From: Candidatus Iainarchaeum sp.
GTDB lineage: Archaea; B1Sed10-29
NCBI GenBank assembly: GCA_003553825.1
Contig: PWFL01000016.1
Coordinates: 1-16,278 of the forward strand
Direction: 5' to 3'
DNA length: 16,278 nucleotides
The translations under genes and the position numbers were made by a program. A model generated the notes under the pieces. That model did no database searches, was not told where the DNA came from, and saw nothing but the letters and a program-made list of their open reading frames with translations. Below, one piece after another: positions 1-7,861 of the stretch (position 1 is the stretch's first letter; the number at the start of each line of letters is the position of its first letter).

Positions 1-1
1 A

Positions 2-445
2 ATACCTGAATTCATCTACGGCCTCTCAAAAGAAAAAATCTCAGAATTCCTCACCGCTCTATGGACAGGAGATGGATCCTGCACACCAGAGAACTTCCAA
101 TACTCCACAGCATCAAAAGAATTAGCCAATGGAATAATGCACCTACTACTAAAATACGAAATAGTGGCACACAAATATTGGAGAGAGGACAAAGGGATCT
201 ATCAAATAGAATTCTATCAAGCAAAAGAACAAAGAAAATTCCAAAAGTGGATAAAGCCAATAGATAAAGAAGTAGAAATAAAAAGAGCAGAGAAAGAAGG
301 GAAAAGAAGAGAAAAAGAAATATACAAAGACCCAATCAAAAAAATAGAAAAAATAGAGCTCGAAGAACCCGAACCAGTGTACGATTTATCAGTTCCAGGC
401 ACACAGAACTTCACTGGAGGATTCGGAGGAATAATGCTCCACAAC
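2..445 (+). other. Intein with LAGLIDADG (DOD) homing endonuclease, C-terminal 148 residues
   Basis: The visible part includes a DOD-type endonuclease motif (FLTALWTGDGS, about 34-66), a Lys/Glu-rich linker, and intein block F/G features (VYDLSVPGTQNFTGG, then FGGIMLHN). It ends in His-Asn at 440-445, directly before Thr at 446. His-Asn followed by Cys, Ser or Thr is the canonical C-terminal splice junction. The host motif N-T-G-H of the ATPase His-box resumes exactly there. The acidic residues of the second LAGLIDADG helix (GDGS) are kept, so the endonuclease may be active. The N-terminal splicing block and first DOD motif lie upstream of the window. Confidence 0.88.
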
Positions 446-928
446 ACCGGACACCCTGGCCTTTCAACAATGCACGCGGATTCTATACAAGCCGTAATAA
501 ACAGATTAAAGACCAAGCCAATCAATCTATCACCAGGACTACTACAGCATCTTGATGTAGTATTAATACAGGGATTCACAAGAGTGGAAGGAATGGACGC
601 TAGAAGAGTACAAACAGTGGTAGAAGTAGTGGACATAGACATGGAAACTGGAGACCCAATAACAAACGAACTATTCAACTACGTGCCATCAGGAGATTAC
701 TTCGAATTCGTTTCGGACGAAAGCTACATACTAAAAGAAATAGAAGAAGAAAAAGGAATAACAAGAGAAGATATGTGGGAAGAACTACAAAGAAGATCCA
801 CAGTACTAAAATGGATGCAGGAAAACGACATAACCAACTTCAAAGAAGTAGGAAAAGTAATAGCACAATATCAGAGCAATCCAGAGGATCTGATGGAAAA
901 AATAAGAAAAGAAGAAGCGAGGGGATAA
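2..928 (+). CDS. Type IV pilus/secretion assembly ATPase (GspE/TadA/FlaI family), C-terminal part with intein; 5' end outside window
   Basis: This is the 3' end of a gene for a hexameric AAA+-like ATPase that powers assembly of archaeal type IV pilus-like filaments at the inner face of the membrane. The frame is open from base 2. The first 148 visible codons are intein and the last 160 are host protein. The host part starts at TGHPGLSTMHADS, the His-box of the GspE/VirB11/FlaI superfamily. It continues with an arginine-bearing strand (GMDARRVQTVVEVVDID) and a helical, charged C-terminus. The Walker A and B motifs must lie upstream of the window. The stop codon at 926-928 sits in front of the first platform-protein gene, as in flaI-flaJ and tadA-tadC pairs. 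The family assignment is firm from the His-box plus the following membrane genes. The exact subfamily (archaellum, adhesive pilus or other) cannot be decided here. Confidence 0.85.
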   Translation: MPEFIYGLSKEKISEFLTALWTGDGSCTPENFQYSTASKELANGIMHLLLKYEIVAHKYWREDKGIYQIEFYQAKEQRKFQKWIKPIDKEVEIKRAEKEGKRREKEIYKDPIKKIEKIELEEPEPVYDLSVPGTQNFTGGFGGIMLHNTGHPGLSTMHADSIQAVINRLKTKPINLSPGLLQHLDVVLIQGFTRVEGMDARRVQTVVEVVDIDMETGDPITNELFNYVPSGDYFEFVSDESYILKEIEEEKGITREDMWEELQRRSTVLKWMQENDITNFKEVGKVIAQYQSNPEDLMEKIRKEEARG

Positions 929-972
929 GAATATTCTTTCCAAGACCATATAGAATCCTAGCCTACAAAATA

Positions 973-1827
973 ATGAAAAGACTAGGAGTACTAAACATAA
1001 CATGGCTAAGGGAATTCATGGATCCTCTAAAACCAACCCTAAAGAGATCCAGGCTATTCGTAACAATAGAAGAGTACATCGCTACAGCTATATTCACCAT
1101 ACTAATAACCACTCCAATAACAGCAGCCTTCATCTATTTCGTCCTAACTTACTTACTAGAATTATCCGGCATGCTCCTAATAGTTCCAATGGTAGCAGCA
1201 GTAATAATCTACATAGTAGCAATATTCCTAACCTTCTTCATATATCCTTCATTCAGGCTAAACCAAACAAGAGAAAACATGCAGAAACACATACCATACG
1301 CAGCAAGCCACATGGCAACAGTAGCAGGATCAGAAGTACCACTATACCAAATATTCAAAACAGCGGGAAAATTCAAAGAATACGGAAAAGTAGCAGAAGA
1401 ATGCGAAAGAATATCTAAAAACATAGAAGTATTCGGATACGACCCAATCACCGCAATGTCAGAAGCAGCAAAACAAACCCCCTCACCAAGCTTCAAAGAC
1501 ATGCTATGGGGACTAGTATCAATAGAAAGAACAGGAGGAGATGTAAGAGAATTCCTATTCGAAAAAGCAGAACAGTACATGGAAGAACAACAGGACAAAC
1601 AAAGAGAATACATAGACTCGCTCGAAATAATGGCTGAAGTATATACAACCGTATTCGTAGCGGGACCAATCCTCGCAGCGATAATGGTCACTATAATGGG
1701 AACCATGGGAGGATTACCACTCTCCATAAGAGGAATATTCACACTATTAATCTACATACTGATCCCAATACTATCCGTACTGTACATAATAATGCTGAAA
1801 GGAGCAAAACCAGAAACAGGAGCATAA
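973..1827 (+). CDS. TadC/FlaJ/PilC-like membrane platform protein, first copy
   Basis: This is an integral membrane protein with a type II secretion F (T2SF) domain, expected to anchor the pilus motor and contact the ATPase. From ATG 973 it is 284 residues. A hydrophobic pair lies near residues 35-93. It is followed by a cytoplasmic helical block with the features of T2SF (MQKHIPYAASHMATVAGSEVP, then ERTGGDVREFL) and two hydrophobic segments near the C-terminus. It is directly downstream of the ATPase gene. The start is uncertain. The ATG at 973 has no ribosome-binding site. The in-frame stretch encoded from 931 (FFPRPYRILAYKI) looks like the usual N-terminus of such proteins and has a GAGGGG site at 919-924, but offers only an ATA codon. 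An upstream ATG at 775 would need a 154-base overlap with the ATPase and gives an unconvincing basic N-terminus. Confidence 0.8.
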   Translation: MKRLGVLNITWLREFMDPLKPTLKRSRLFVTIEEYIATAIFTILITTPITAAFIYFVLTYLLELSGMLLIVPMVAAVIIYIVAIFLTFFIYPSFRLNQTRENMQKHIPYAASHMATVAGSEVPLYQIFKTAGKFKEYGKVAEECERISKNIEVFGYDPITAMSEAAKQTPSPSFKDMLWGLVSIERTGGDVREFLFEKAEQYMEEQQDKQREYIDSLEIMAEVYTTVFVAGPILAAIMVTIMGTMGGLPLSIRGIFTLLIYILIPILSVLYIIMLKGAKPETGA

Positions 1828-1839
1828 GGGTGAACAAAA

Positions 1840-3090
1840 ATGGTTCAGAAGATAAAAAATATACAAGGAGATTTAAAAAGAATCTTGAAGAACTTAACCA
1901 AGCTACAGAAGATAACCGCGATGCTAATAGGAGCAGGTATAATAATACTCATACTATCAATGCTCCTGCTTAGAGGAACGGACTATTACCAAGCCTCTAT
2001 AATAATCTCCCTAATCCTAGCAGGATTCCCATTCGTATCATACAAGTACTGGAGATACAAAAGACTTTCAACCATAGAAAGATACCTACCGGACTACCTA
2101 AGAGATGTTTCAGAAGCAATAAACTCAGGGATGACACTATCCAAAGCACTAGAAACATCAACAAAAGGAAGCTACGGAGCACTATCAGAAGAAATGGAGA
2201 AAACAGCGAACCAAATAAGCTGGGGACTACCCTTCAACGAAGCTATGAGAAGATTCATGGAAAGAAACCCAAGCTACCTTACAAAAAAAGCAATCACAGT
2301 AATTATAGAAAGCCATAAATCAGGAGGAGACATAGCAAGAACCCTTAGAACAGTAGCAACCGACATAAAAACAATCGGAAGGATGAAAAAACGAAGAGAA
2401 AGCAAACTAAGAGTCTACACCATATCAATATACTTCATATTCTTCCTATTCCTCGGAATAATAGTGGCATTAACTCTAACATTTATTCCGGCAACACCCG
2501 ACCTGAACAGAGCCGCGGAGATAATAGGAGGCTCACCCGCGGACCTATCACCAAGAGAATTCCAAAACTTCTTCTTCCACTTATGCCTAATCCAAGGGTT
2601 CTTCGGAGGACTAATAGCAGGACAAATGGGAAAAGGATCAGTACTAGCAGGAGCAAAACACTCACTCATAATGATAATAGCTACACTAGTCGTATTCCAA
2701 TTCTTCCTAGCACCAACACCATTCCACATAGCCATGGCCGAAGAAATAGTGGAACTATCACCAGGACCAGTGGAAGAAGAATCAGCACACGCAGTATACA
2801 CAATAGACCGTGAAATAACCTCGGAAAAAGTAGCTGAAGAAGTTCGAAAAAAAGCGGAAGAACGAGAAATAGAAGGATTCAGAGATCTAGAAGCAGATCA
2901 AATACTATTCATGGAAATGAACTGCGAACCATGCAGAGAAAACAAAATAACAGTAACAGCCAGAGAAATAGAGGTAGAAGAAACCACATCAGTGGGAGCA
3001 AGAGTAAGATCAAGAGCAGAGGACCAATACCAAATAATACTCGGAGAACCACCTGAAGGAGAAGGAGTAGGAGCAGCCCCCATAGGATAA
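1840..3090 (+). CDS. TadC/FlaJ/PilC-like membrane platform protein, second copy, with long acidic tail
   Basis: This is a second T2SF-type membrane platform protein, 416 residues, starting at ATG 1840 behind a good ribosome-binding site (AAGGGTGA at 1826-1833) and 12 bases after the previous gene. Hydrophobic segments lie near residues 25-44 and 52-68. The T2SF helical block (LPDYLRDVSEAINSGMTLSKAL, ending in ESHKSGGDIARTL) covers roughly 82-185. Further membrane segments lie near 192-216, 245-262 and 275-291. Tandem platform genes after one ATPase are typical of archaeal pilus loci. Unusually, about 125 residues follow the last membrane segment. This tail is Glu-rich and contains a CxxC pair (Cys362, Cys365 in NCEPC). 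The membrane role is well supported. The tail has no function I can recognise. Confidence 0.83.
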   Translation: MVQKIKNIQGDLKRILKNLTKLQKITAMLIGAGIIILILSMLLLRGTDYYQASIIISLILAGFPFVSYKYWRYKRLSTIERYLPDYLRDVSEAINSGMTLSKALETSTKGSYGALSEEMEKTANQISWGLPFNEAMRRFMERNPSYLTKKAITVIIESHKSGGDIARTLRTVATDIKTIGRMKKRRESKLRVYTISIYFIFFLFLGIIVALTLTFIPATPDLNRAAEIIGGSPADLSPREFQNFFFHLCLIQGFFGGLIAGQMGKGSVLAGAKHSLIMIIATLVVFQFFLAPTPFHIAMAEEIVELSPGPVEEESAHAVYTIDREITSEKVAEEVRKKAEEREIEGFRDLEADQILFMEMNCEPCRENKITVTAREIEVEETTSVGARVRSRAEDQYQIILGEPPEGEGVGAAPIG

Positions 3091-3118
3091 CTCTAAAATC
3101 CCAAAAATAAAGATAAAG

Positions 3119-3598
3119 ATGAATGAAAAAGGAATGATGGAATACGATATAATAGTAGCGGTAGTGCTATTCCTAGCAGCCTACGTAGTGACCATGAGAA
3201 CAGCAATATATCCAATGGTAAGAACGGAAAGAACAACAGACCCCTACCAACACGGAAACACCCTGCTAACACAGATGCTAATACAGAGCCCGGGAGAACC
3301 CGAAGACTGGAATGACATAAACGAAGTTCAAACACTTGGACTATCACACCACGACAAAGGAAACAGCCCGAACATCCTAGATATTGAAAAACTCGAAGCA
3401 ATAGATGGAGTAGAATGTGAGGTTCTAAGAGATAAACTACCCACAGATACCTCTGTAAAGATCAGAATAGATTCAGATGGAGGTCCCTACGAATGCATTG
3501 GAGAAATATGGACACCTGAAAGGAGAAAAGAATCGGTATTTTACGTTTGGAACGGAACCGATTACGCGGATGGAAGAGGAACCATAAGAGTATGGTAA
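3119..3598 (+). CDS. Prepilin-like protein, minor pilin candidate 1
   Basis: This is a 159-residue protein with one N-terminal hydrophobic helix (residues about 9-26) and a soluble remainder. The N-terminus, MNEKGMMEYDIIVAVVLFLA, resembles a short archaeal class III prepilin signal: a charged leader ending in Lys-Gly, an acidic residue early in the mature part, then a long hydrophobic stretch that would form the filament core. The middle segment (PGEPEDWNDINEVQTLGL and a following EKLEAI) resembles a recurring pattern in small archaeal pseudopilin-like proteins (Gly-x-Pro-x-x-Trp, then Gly-Leu, then Lys-Leu). It is 28 bases after the second platform gene and reads in the same direction. The gene is real by codon use and operon position. 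The pilin role is inferred from the signal and the context. Confidence 0.68.
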   Translation: MNEKGMMEYDIIVAVVLFLAAYVVTMRTAIYPMVRTERTTDPYQHGNTLLTQMLIQSPGEPEDWNDINEVQTLGLSHHDKGNSPNILDIEKLEAIDGVECEVLRDKLPTDTSVKIRIDSDGGPYECIGEIWTPERRKESVFYVWNGTDYADGRGTIRVW

Positions 3599-3643
3599 AA
3601 ACTTAGGTATTTACAATCTAAAAAATTGAAAAAGAGGATAATA

Positions 3644-4390
3644 ATGAAGAAAGGATTAATAAGAACAGTGGAAGTGTTCCTAGCAATCCACATACTTGCA
3701 ATGTTCCTAGCCTCCATACCAATACTCACAATACCACAACACGAAGACCCGCATAACATAAAAAGACTTCAAAGAACATCGGAAAACCTAGCACTATCAA
3801 TATGCAACAACGAAATCCATAGAGAAACAATAACGGAAAACAAAACACTACCAGATATAGGTGCTCTAATAGGAACAATACCAGATGACATCAATGCAGG
3901 AATAAAAATATACGATGAAAACGGAAATTTGGTGGAAGAAGATAAAGAATTTCCCAACGGAACAGGAATCGGAACAAGCAGCTGCATGATCACATCCCAC
4001 ACACAAAACAAGGCTACAAGCAGCGATACTGAAAACATCGGCACCACGCTATCCTCAGGAAACCAGTATGAAATAAGCTTCAACAATATCGAACCAGGAT
4101 ACGAAAACATCTTGACCATGGAAGCAAACCAATCAGGAACAGGTGAAACAAAGATACTCGTGCAAAACGAAACAGAAAAAATAGAAGCAGGCACGATAAG
4201 CTTCTTCGGAACTGATTTCCAAGAAGAAACCTTAAACCTCACTAATTACCTACCTGACGCCAATAACGAATTTAAAATCACTATAGAACCAACAACGGAA
4301 ACAGAATACAACGACGCTCAACTGGACGTAACCAGAGTAGACCCTCATTACGATCCTCATAAAGTAGTAATAGGAGTGTGGAACGAATGA
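3644..4390 (+). CDS. Prepilin-like protein, minor pilin candidate 2
   Basis: This is a 248-residue protein starting at ATG 3644, which has a GAGG site at 3634-3637. An in-frame TTG at 3626 is a weaker alternative. The N-terminus (MKKGLIRTVEVFLAIHILAMF) has a Lys-Lys-Gly leader followed by a hydrophobic helix with an early glutamate, as in archaeal class III prepilins. The section around LALSICNNEIHRETI followed by an IP...IKIY element resembles other archaeal minor-pilin-like proteins. The C-terminal half is Thr-, Asn- and Glu-rich and predicted to be mostly strand, consistent with an exposed globular domain. Its stop codon overlaps the next start as ATGA (4387-4390), which indicates translational coupling. 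Pilin function is inferred from architecture and location. Confidence 0.68.
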   Translation: MKKGLIRTVEVFLAIHILAMFLASIPILTIPQHEDPHNIKRLQRTSENLALSICNNEIHRETITENKTLPDIGALIGTIPDDINAGIKIYDENGNLVEEDKEFPNGTGIGTSSCMITSHTQNKATSSDTENIGTTLSSGNQYEISFNNIEPGYENILTMEANQSGTGETKILVQNETEKIEAGTISFFGTDFQEETLNLTNYLPDANNEFKITIEPTTETEYNDAQLDVTRVDPHYDPHKVVIGVWNE

Positions 4391-4836
4391 AGAAAGGACA
4401 GTTATTCATAATCACCGCAGTGTTAATAGGATTCGTTATATCAGGGATAATGACAATCGTACCTCCTCTACAGCTAGAAACCAGAGCAAGTTACATAGAA
4501 ACCAGTGGAACCCTGACAATGAAGAGAAATGTTGAAAAAGAAATGATCAAAGTATCCGAAATGGACCCATACAATGAGGAAAACCTGTTAGGTACAGCTA
4601 GATTGAATTTAGAAAAGTTCGCCGAAACAAAAGGAATGGAACTAGATATAACATGGACCGTAGAGCAATCTATAGAGGACATTGAAGGAGTTGAAAGTGT
4701 AGATGACTGTGATGTGGACTTGGAGAAATCAATGACTCCATTAAACAAATCTGGTGATGGTAGAGAATTCGATATAACTGTGCACGACCCAGGGGAAATA
4801 AAGTTTGATTCTTCTATAATTGTTTGCTGGGAGTAA
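4387..4836 (+). CDS. Prepilin-like protein, minor pilin candidate 3
   Basis: This is a 149-residue protein starting at ATG 4387 inside an ATGA overlap with the previous stop. A GTG at 4378 would add three residues and is less likely. MKKGQLFIITAVLIGFVISG matches the archaeal class III prepilin pattern closely: basic leader, Gly-Gln at the expected prepilin peptidase site, then an uninterrupted hydrophobic helix. Membrane segments end near residue 25. The remainder is acidic and contains two cysteines that might pair (Cys in VDDCDVD and Cys two residues from the C-terminus). It is the last gene of the pilus-like operon and ends five bases before a convergent tRNA gene. Confidence 0.7.
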   Translation: MKKGQLFIITAVLIGFVISGIMTIVPPLQLETRASYIETSGTLTMKRNVEKEMIKVSEMDPYNEENLLGTARLNLEKFAETKGMELDITWTVEQSIEDIEGVESVDDCDVDLEKSMTPLNKSGDGREFDITVHDPGEIKFDSSIIVCWE

Positions 4837-4839
4837 GAT

Positions 4840-4926
<87 letters not shown>

Positions 4927-4959
4927 TTATCCATTGAAAAACTTTATTAGAGAGAGTAA

Positions 4960-5032
4960 TGGGGTCACTGAGATTCGAACTCAGGTCACCGGCACCCAAA
5001 GCCGGTAGGATACCAGGCTACCCTATGACCCC
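4960..5032 (-). tRNA. tRNA-Pro(TGG)
   Basis: Minus-strand cloverleaf with acceptor stem GGGGTCA/TGACCCC. The anticodon stem CCGGC/GCCGG carries loop TTTGGGT, giving anticodon TGG. The T loop is GTTCGAATC. No intron and no CCA. A TATA-like stretch (CTTATAC on the minus strand, about 5051-5057) lies about 20-25 bases upstream. It is separated by 33 bases from tRNA-Leu downstream, so the two may be co-transcribed. Confidence 0.95.
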
Positions 5033-5075
5033 TTTTTTTGACTGAAGTTGGTATAAGTAATAGGAAATTTTCTAT

Positions 5076-5570
5076 TTATTTTCTTTGTACCATTCCTTTT
5101 CTCTTTTTATCTATGTAGTCCTTGAAGTTCTCTGGATCCGGCTCTATTCTTATTTTGAGTAATTCGAATGTTTTTCTTGTGACGTAGGTTTTTGCTATCT
5201 CTCTTAATTCTTTGTTCTCTATATCTATTCTTCTTGGCACTTTATTCTTGAGATCTTGTAGTGCTGTTGTTATGTCGTCGTTGCTTATTCTTCCTTTTAT
5301 CCTGTATTCATCTTTATCTTCGTTGTATTCTGCTCCTGTGATGTCGTAGGCTATTTGATCTAGTTCTTCTAGATCTATTTCTGTTCCCACGTAGTCCCAT
5401 ACTTTTCTTTTGAATGAGTCGTAGGTGCTTGCTAGTAGTTTTGCCACTTCTATGGGATCCGTGTTTTCTTTGAACTTTCCTTTCTTTACGCATACCCAGT
5501 CACCTATCTTTGCGTGGAACTTTATTTCATCTCCTTGGTTGACCTGGCTGGAGTTTTCTTTGTCGGGCAT
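5076..5570 (-). CDS. Unrecognised 164-residue soluble protein, third gene of trk unit
   Basis: The product is 164 residues, charged, with no signal peptide or membrane segment. The start ATG at 5570 has a strong GGAGGT site nine bases upstream. The first part reads like a small beta element (GDEIKFHAKIGDWVCVKKGKF). The rest is mainly helical and ends very basic (KDYIDKKRKGMVQRK). I do not recognise a family. It lies 41 bases after trkA on the same strand and very likely shares its transcript, so a link to potassium uptake or its control is possible but only inferred from position. Confidence 0.8.
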   Translation of the reverse strand: MPDKENSSQVNQGDEIKFHAKIGDWVCVKKGKFKENTDPIEVAKLLASTYDSFKRKVWDYVGTEIDLEELDQIAYDITGAEYNEDKDEYRIKGRISNDDITTALQDLKNKVPRRIDIENKELREIAKTYVTRKTFELLKIRIEPDPENFKDYIDKKRKGMVQRK

Positions 5571-5611
5571 TTTTTGATACCTCCATATTCCTCGTTTTTT
5601 AGTTTTCTGAA

Positions 5612-6262
5612 TTATGCTAGTTTTTCCACTTCTTTTGTTTTTTCTTTCTTGGTCAGCATTAATATTTTTTGTCCTGCTTTTATTTCTGTTTTTGGGGTTG
5701 GTATTATTAGTTCTTCATCTTCGTATATGGCTACTACTGATGATTCTTCCGGTTTTCCCACTTCCTTTACTTTTTTTCCCGTTATTTTTGAATTTTCCGT
5801 GGTTTCTAGTTCAAGTATCACTGCCTGTCCTTTTTCTAAGAAAGAGAGGTTAACTACTTCTGGTTTTGTTATTACTTGTGAGATGTATCCTGCTGCGTTT
5901 GCTTCTGGATAGATTGCTCTGTCTATTCCTAGTTTGTGGAGTACTTCTTCATTGTAGTGTGTGGCTCCTAGCCTTATTCCTACTTCTTCTGCTCCCATTT
6001 GCTTGGCTATCATCCCTACTACTAGATTTGTTTCGTCCGCTCCGGTTAGTGCTATTACTGAGTCCGCTTCTGATATCCCCGCGTCTTCCAGTACTTCTGG
6101 TCTGGTTGCGTTTCCTCTGATTGTTAGTGCTTCGTATTCGGAGGCTACTTCGTGGCATACGTCTCCGTCTCTATCGATTACTACTACGTCGTGTCCTTCT
6201 TCTATCAGGACTCGTGTTAAGTGTTTGCCTATTTTTCCCGCGCCTATTACTATGATGTACAT
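5612..6262 (-). CDS. trkA: TrkA-family potassium channel regulatory subunit (RCK domain)
   Basis: This is a cytoplasmic nucleotide-binding gating subunit for the TrkH potassium transporter. From ATG 6262 it is 216 residues. The N-terminal Rossmann-type RCK_N domain shows MYIIVIGAGKIGKHL and an acidic residue at the end of the second strand (VVVIDRDGD), the pattern for NAD(H) or ATP binding. A TrkA_C domain lies at about residues 135-210. The length fits one-domain-set archaeal TrkA/KtrA rather than the duplicated bacterial TrkA. A GTG at 6271 lies in frame, but GGTG at 6268-6271 is better read as the ribosome-binding site for ATG 6262. It lies 36 bases downstream of trkH, forming a transporter-regulator pair. 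Confidence 0.93.
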   Translation of the reverse strand: MYIIVIGAGKIGKHLTRVLIEEGHDVVVIDRDGDVCHEVASEYEALTIRGNATRPEVLEDAGISEADSVIALTGADETNLVVGMIAKQMGAEEVGIRLGATHYNEEVLHKLGIDRAIYPEANAAGYISQVITKPEVVNLSFLEKGQAVILELETTENSKITGKKVKEVGKPEESSVVAIYEDEELIIPTPKTEIKAGQKILMLTKKEKTKEVEKLA

Positions 6263-6298
6263 TTTGTTCACCTTCTGTTTTTTCTTGATTATTTTGAT

Positions 6299-7768
6299 TT
6301 AGAGTCTTGTTGATGTTTTTAGGGAAGGGGTCTTTTTATATCTGAGCAGGAACCCTATCGCGTGCAGTATTGGTATTATCTCTATTCTTCCCACGATCAT
6401 GTTGAATACCAGGACTCCTTTGGTTATGCTGGTTATTCCTGGCTCCACCACGCCTATCATCAGCCCGGCGTTTCCCTGGGATGAAGAGGTTGTAAATAAA
6501 GCGTCTCCGGTTGATACATCTGGCTCCGCGTGGGTTATTACGAATGCTCCAAGTACTATGAATAGAATGTAAAGCAGTATGAATATGTAAGTAGTGCTTA
6601 GTTGTTGGTCCGATGCCTCTTCTCCCTCTATTTTTCTTGAGAAGTGTGCTCTTCTTGGTAGTGCGTATTCCTTTATCTTCCAGTATATTGCTTTGAGGAA
6701 TATCCAGAACCTGATTATTTTTAGTCCTCCTGCGGTGGATCCAGCTGATCCTCCTATGACCATTAGCAGTGCGAGAGTCATTTTGATTGACTCGGTCCAT
6801 TCTAATCCGAACTCGGAGTGGAATCCTCCCGCGGTTATAGCGGAGGTAGTGTGGAATGTTGAATATCTTATTCCGTCCGAGGCTCCGTACATGGACATGA
6901 AGGAAGGTAGAGTCATCATTACTCCGAGTAGTAGGAGTATGACTGTTAGTTTAACCTGTATATCTCCCAGATAGGCTTTCCATTTCTTTTTCAGGAACTG
7001 ATAGTGTATGTAGAATGAGAATGATCCTAGTAGCATTATAATTGCTATTGAGGCTTCTGCCATTATGTTGTTCATTTCTGCTAGTTGACCCCATGCCATG
7101 TCCATTCCATTGGTGCTTATAGCGCTCATTGAATAGTTTATTGACTGGAAAGGCGTCATCCCAGAGAGCAATAATAATATCACTCCAAAGGAAGTTAGAA
7201 GTATGTACACCCACCATATTCTTTTAACAGTGCCTTTTATGCTTGGCCTAAGCCTTTCTTCTCTTCCCTCTGCTTTGTATAATTCATAGGATTTTATGTA
7301 GGTGAATATTCCGATCAATGCTAGTAATATTATACCTGCACCTCCTATCCAGGCCTGTGTGCTTCTCCAGAACATCAGACTATTTGGATAGGTTCCTTGG
7401 TCTCTGATCGGGGTGAGTCCAGTGGTGGTGAATGCCGATACCGAGTCGAAGTAAGCGTTCCCCGGTCCTGTTCCGTGCATCATGTAGGGAATTGCTCCGG
7501 ATAGAGGTAGTATGAACCATGCTATTACCACCATGCTGAATGCATGTGTCTTCTTCGTATCTTTATTAGTGTGGAATAACCTATTTAGTAACAGTCCAAG
7601 AGTGAATGTCAGTATTGCCGGTATTAAGTAGTAGTTTAGTTTGGTTGCTCCTTCCATGTAGATCAGAGATACAGCAATGGGTAGTAGAAATGCTGAGGAG
7701 AAGTACATCATTACTTCACCGAAATCCCTGAAGATTACTTTCACGTCGTCGAATCCTAATCTAACCAT
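6299..7768 (-). CDS. trkH: TrkH-family potassium uptake membrane subunit
   Basis: This is a 489-residue polytopic membrane protein that conducts potassium inward. All four P-loops of the TrkH/KtrB fold are visible: TTTGLTP (114-120), AISTNGMD (216-223), SAITAGGF (309-316) and SSSQGNAGL (428-436), each keeping the filter glycine. The signature GGSAGSTAGGLK (339-350) and the C-terminal GRIEIIPIL also fit. The length matches the family. ATG 7768 is preceded by GTGAT four bases upstream, complementary to the 16S tail. A TATA-like element lies at 7817-7824. It is the first gene of a unit with trkA and a small unknown protein. Confidence 0.95.
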   Translation of the reverse strand: MVRLGFDDVKVIFRDFGEVMMYFSSAFLLPIAVSLIYMEGATKLNYYLIPAILTFTLGLLLNRLFHTNKDTKKTHAFSMVVIAWFILPLSGAIPYMMHGTGPGNAYFDSVSAFTTTGLTPIRDQGTYPNSLMFWRSTQAWIGGAGIILLALIGIFTYIKSYELYKAEGREERLRPSIKGTVKRIWWVYILLTSFGVILLLLSGMTPFQSINYSMSAISTNGMDMAWGQLAEMNNIMAEASIAIIMLLGSFSFYIHYQFLKKKWKAYLGDIQVKLTVILLLLGVMMTLPSFMSMYGASDGIRYSTFHTTSAITAGGFHSEFGLEWTESIKMTLALLMVIGGSAGSTAGGLKIIRFWIFLKAIYWKIKEYALPRRAHFSRKIEGEEASDQQLSTTYIFILLYILFIVLGAFVITHAEPDVSTGDALFTTSSSQGNAGLMIGVVEPGITSITKGVLVFNMIVGRIEIIPILHAIGFLLRYKKTPSLKTSTRL

Positions 7769-7816
7769 TCGATCACTTTTCTTTTTTCCGTTCCTGTGGA
7801 ATTAAAAGAACCCGTC

Positions 7817-7824
7817 TTTTAAAT
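7817..7824 (-). promoter_or_regulatory. TATA box for trkH-trkA unit
   Basis: On the minus strand the element reads ATTTAAAA. It is about 50 bases upstream of the trkH start, which would give an mRNA leader of roughly 25 bases. This is inferred from position and composition. Confidence 0.45.
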
Positions 7825-7861
7825 TCATTTCAATGGAATGGGGGGACTAGAAGGGGGAAAC

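Noticed and set aside
775..972. Upstream ATG at 775 extending the first platform protein by 66 residues
   Set aside because: It would overlap the ATPase gene by 154 bases, and the added sequence from 775 to about 927 is a basic, low-complexity shadow of the ATPase frame. Only the last 14 codons (from 931) look like real protein.
5514..6302. Several hydrophobic plus-strand reading frames opposite trkA
   Set aside because: They are complements of A-rich coding sequence, giving Leu/Phe/Ser-rich translations. The minus frame encodes a clear TrkA.
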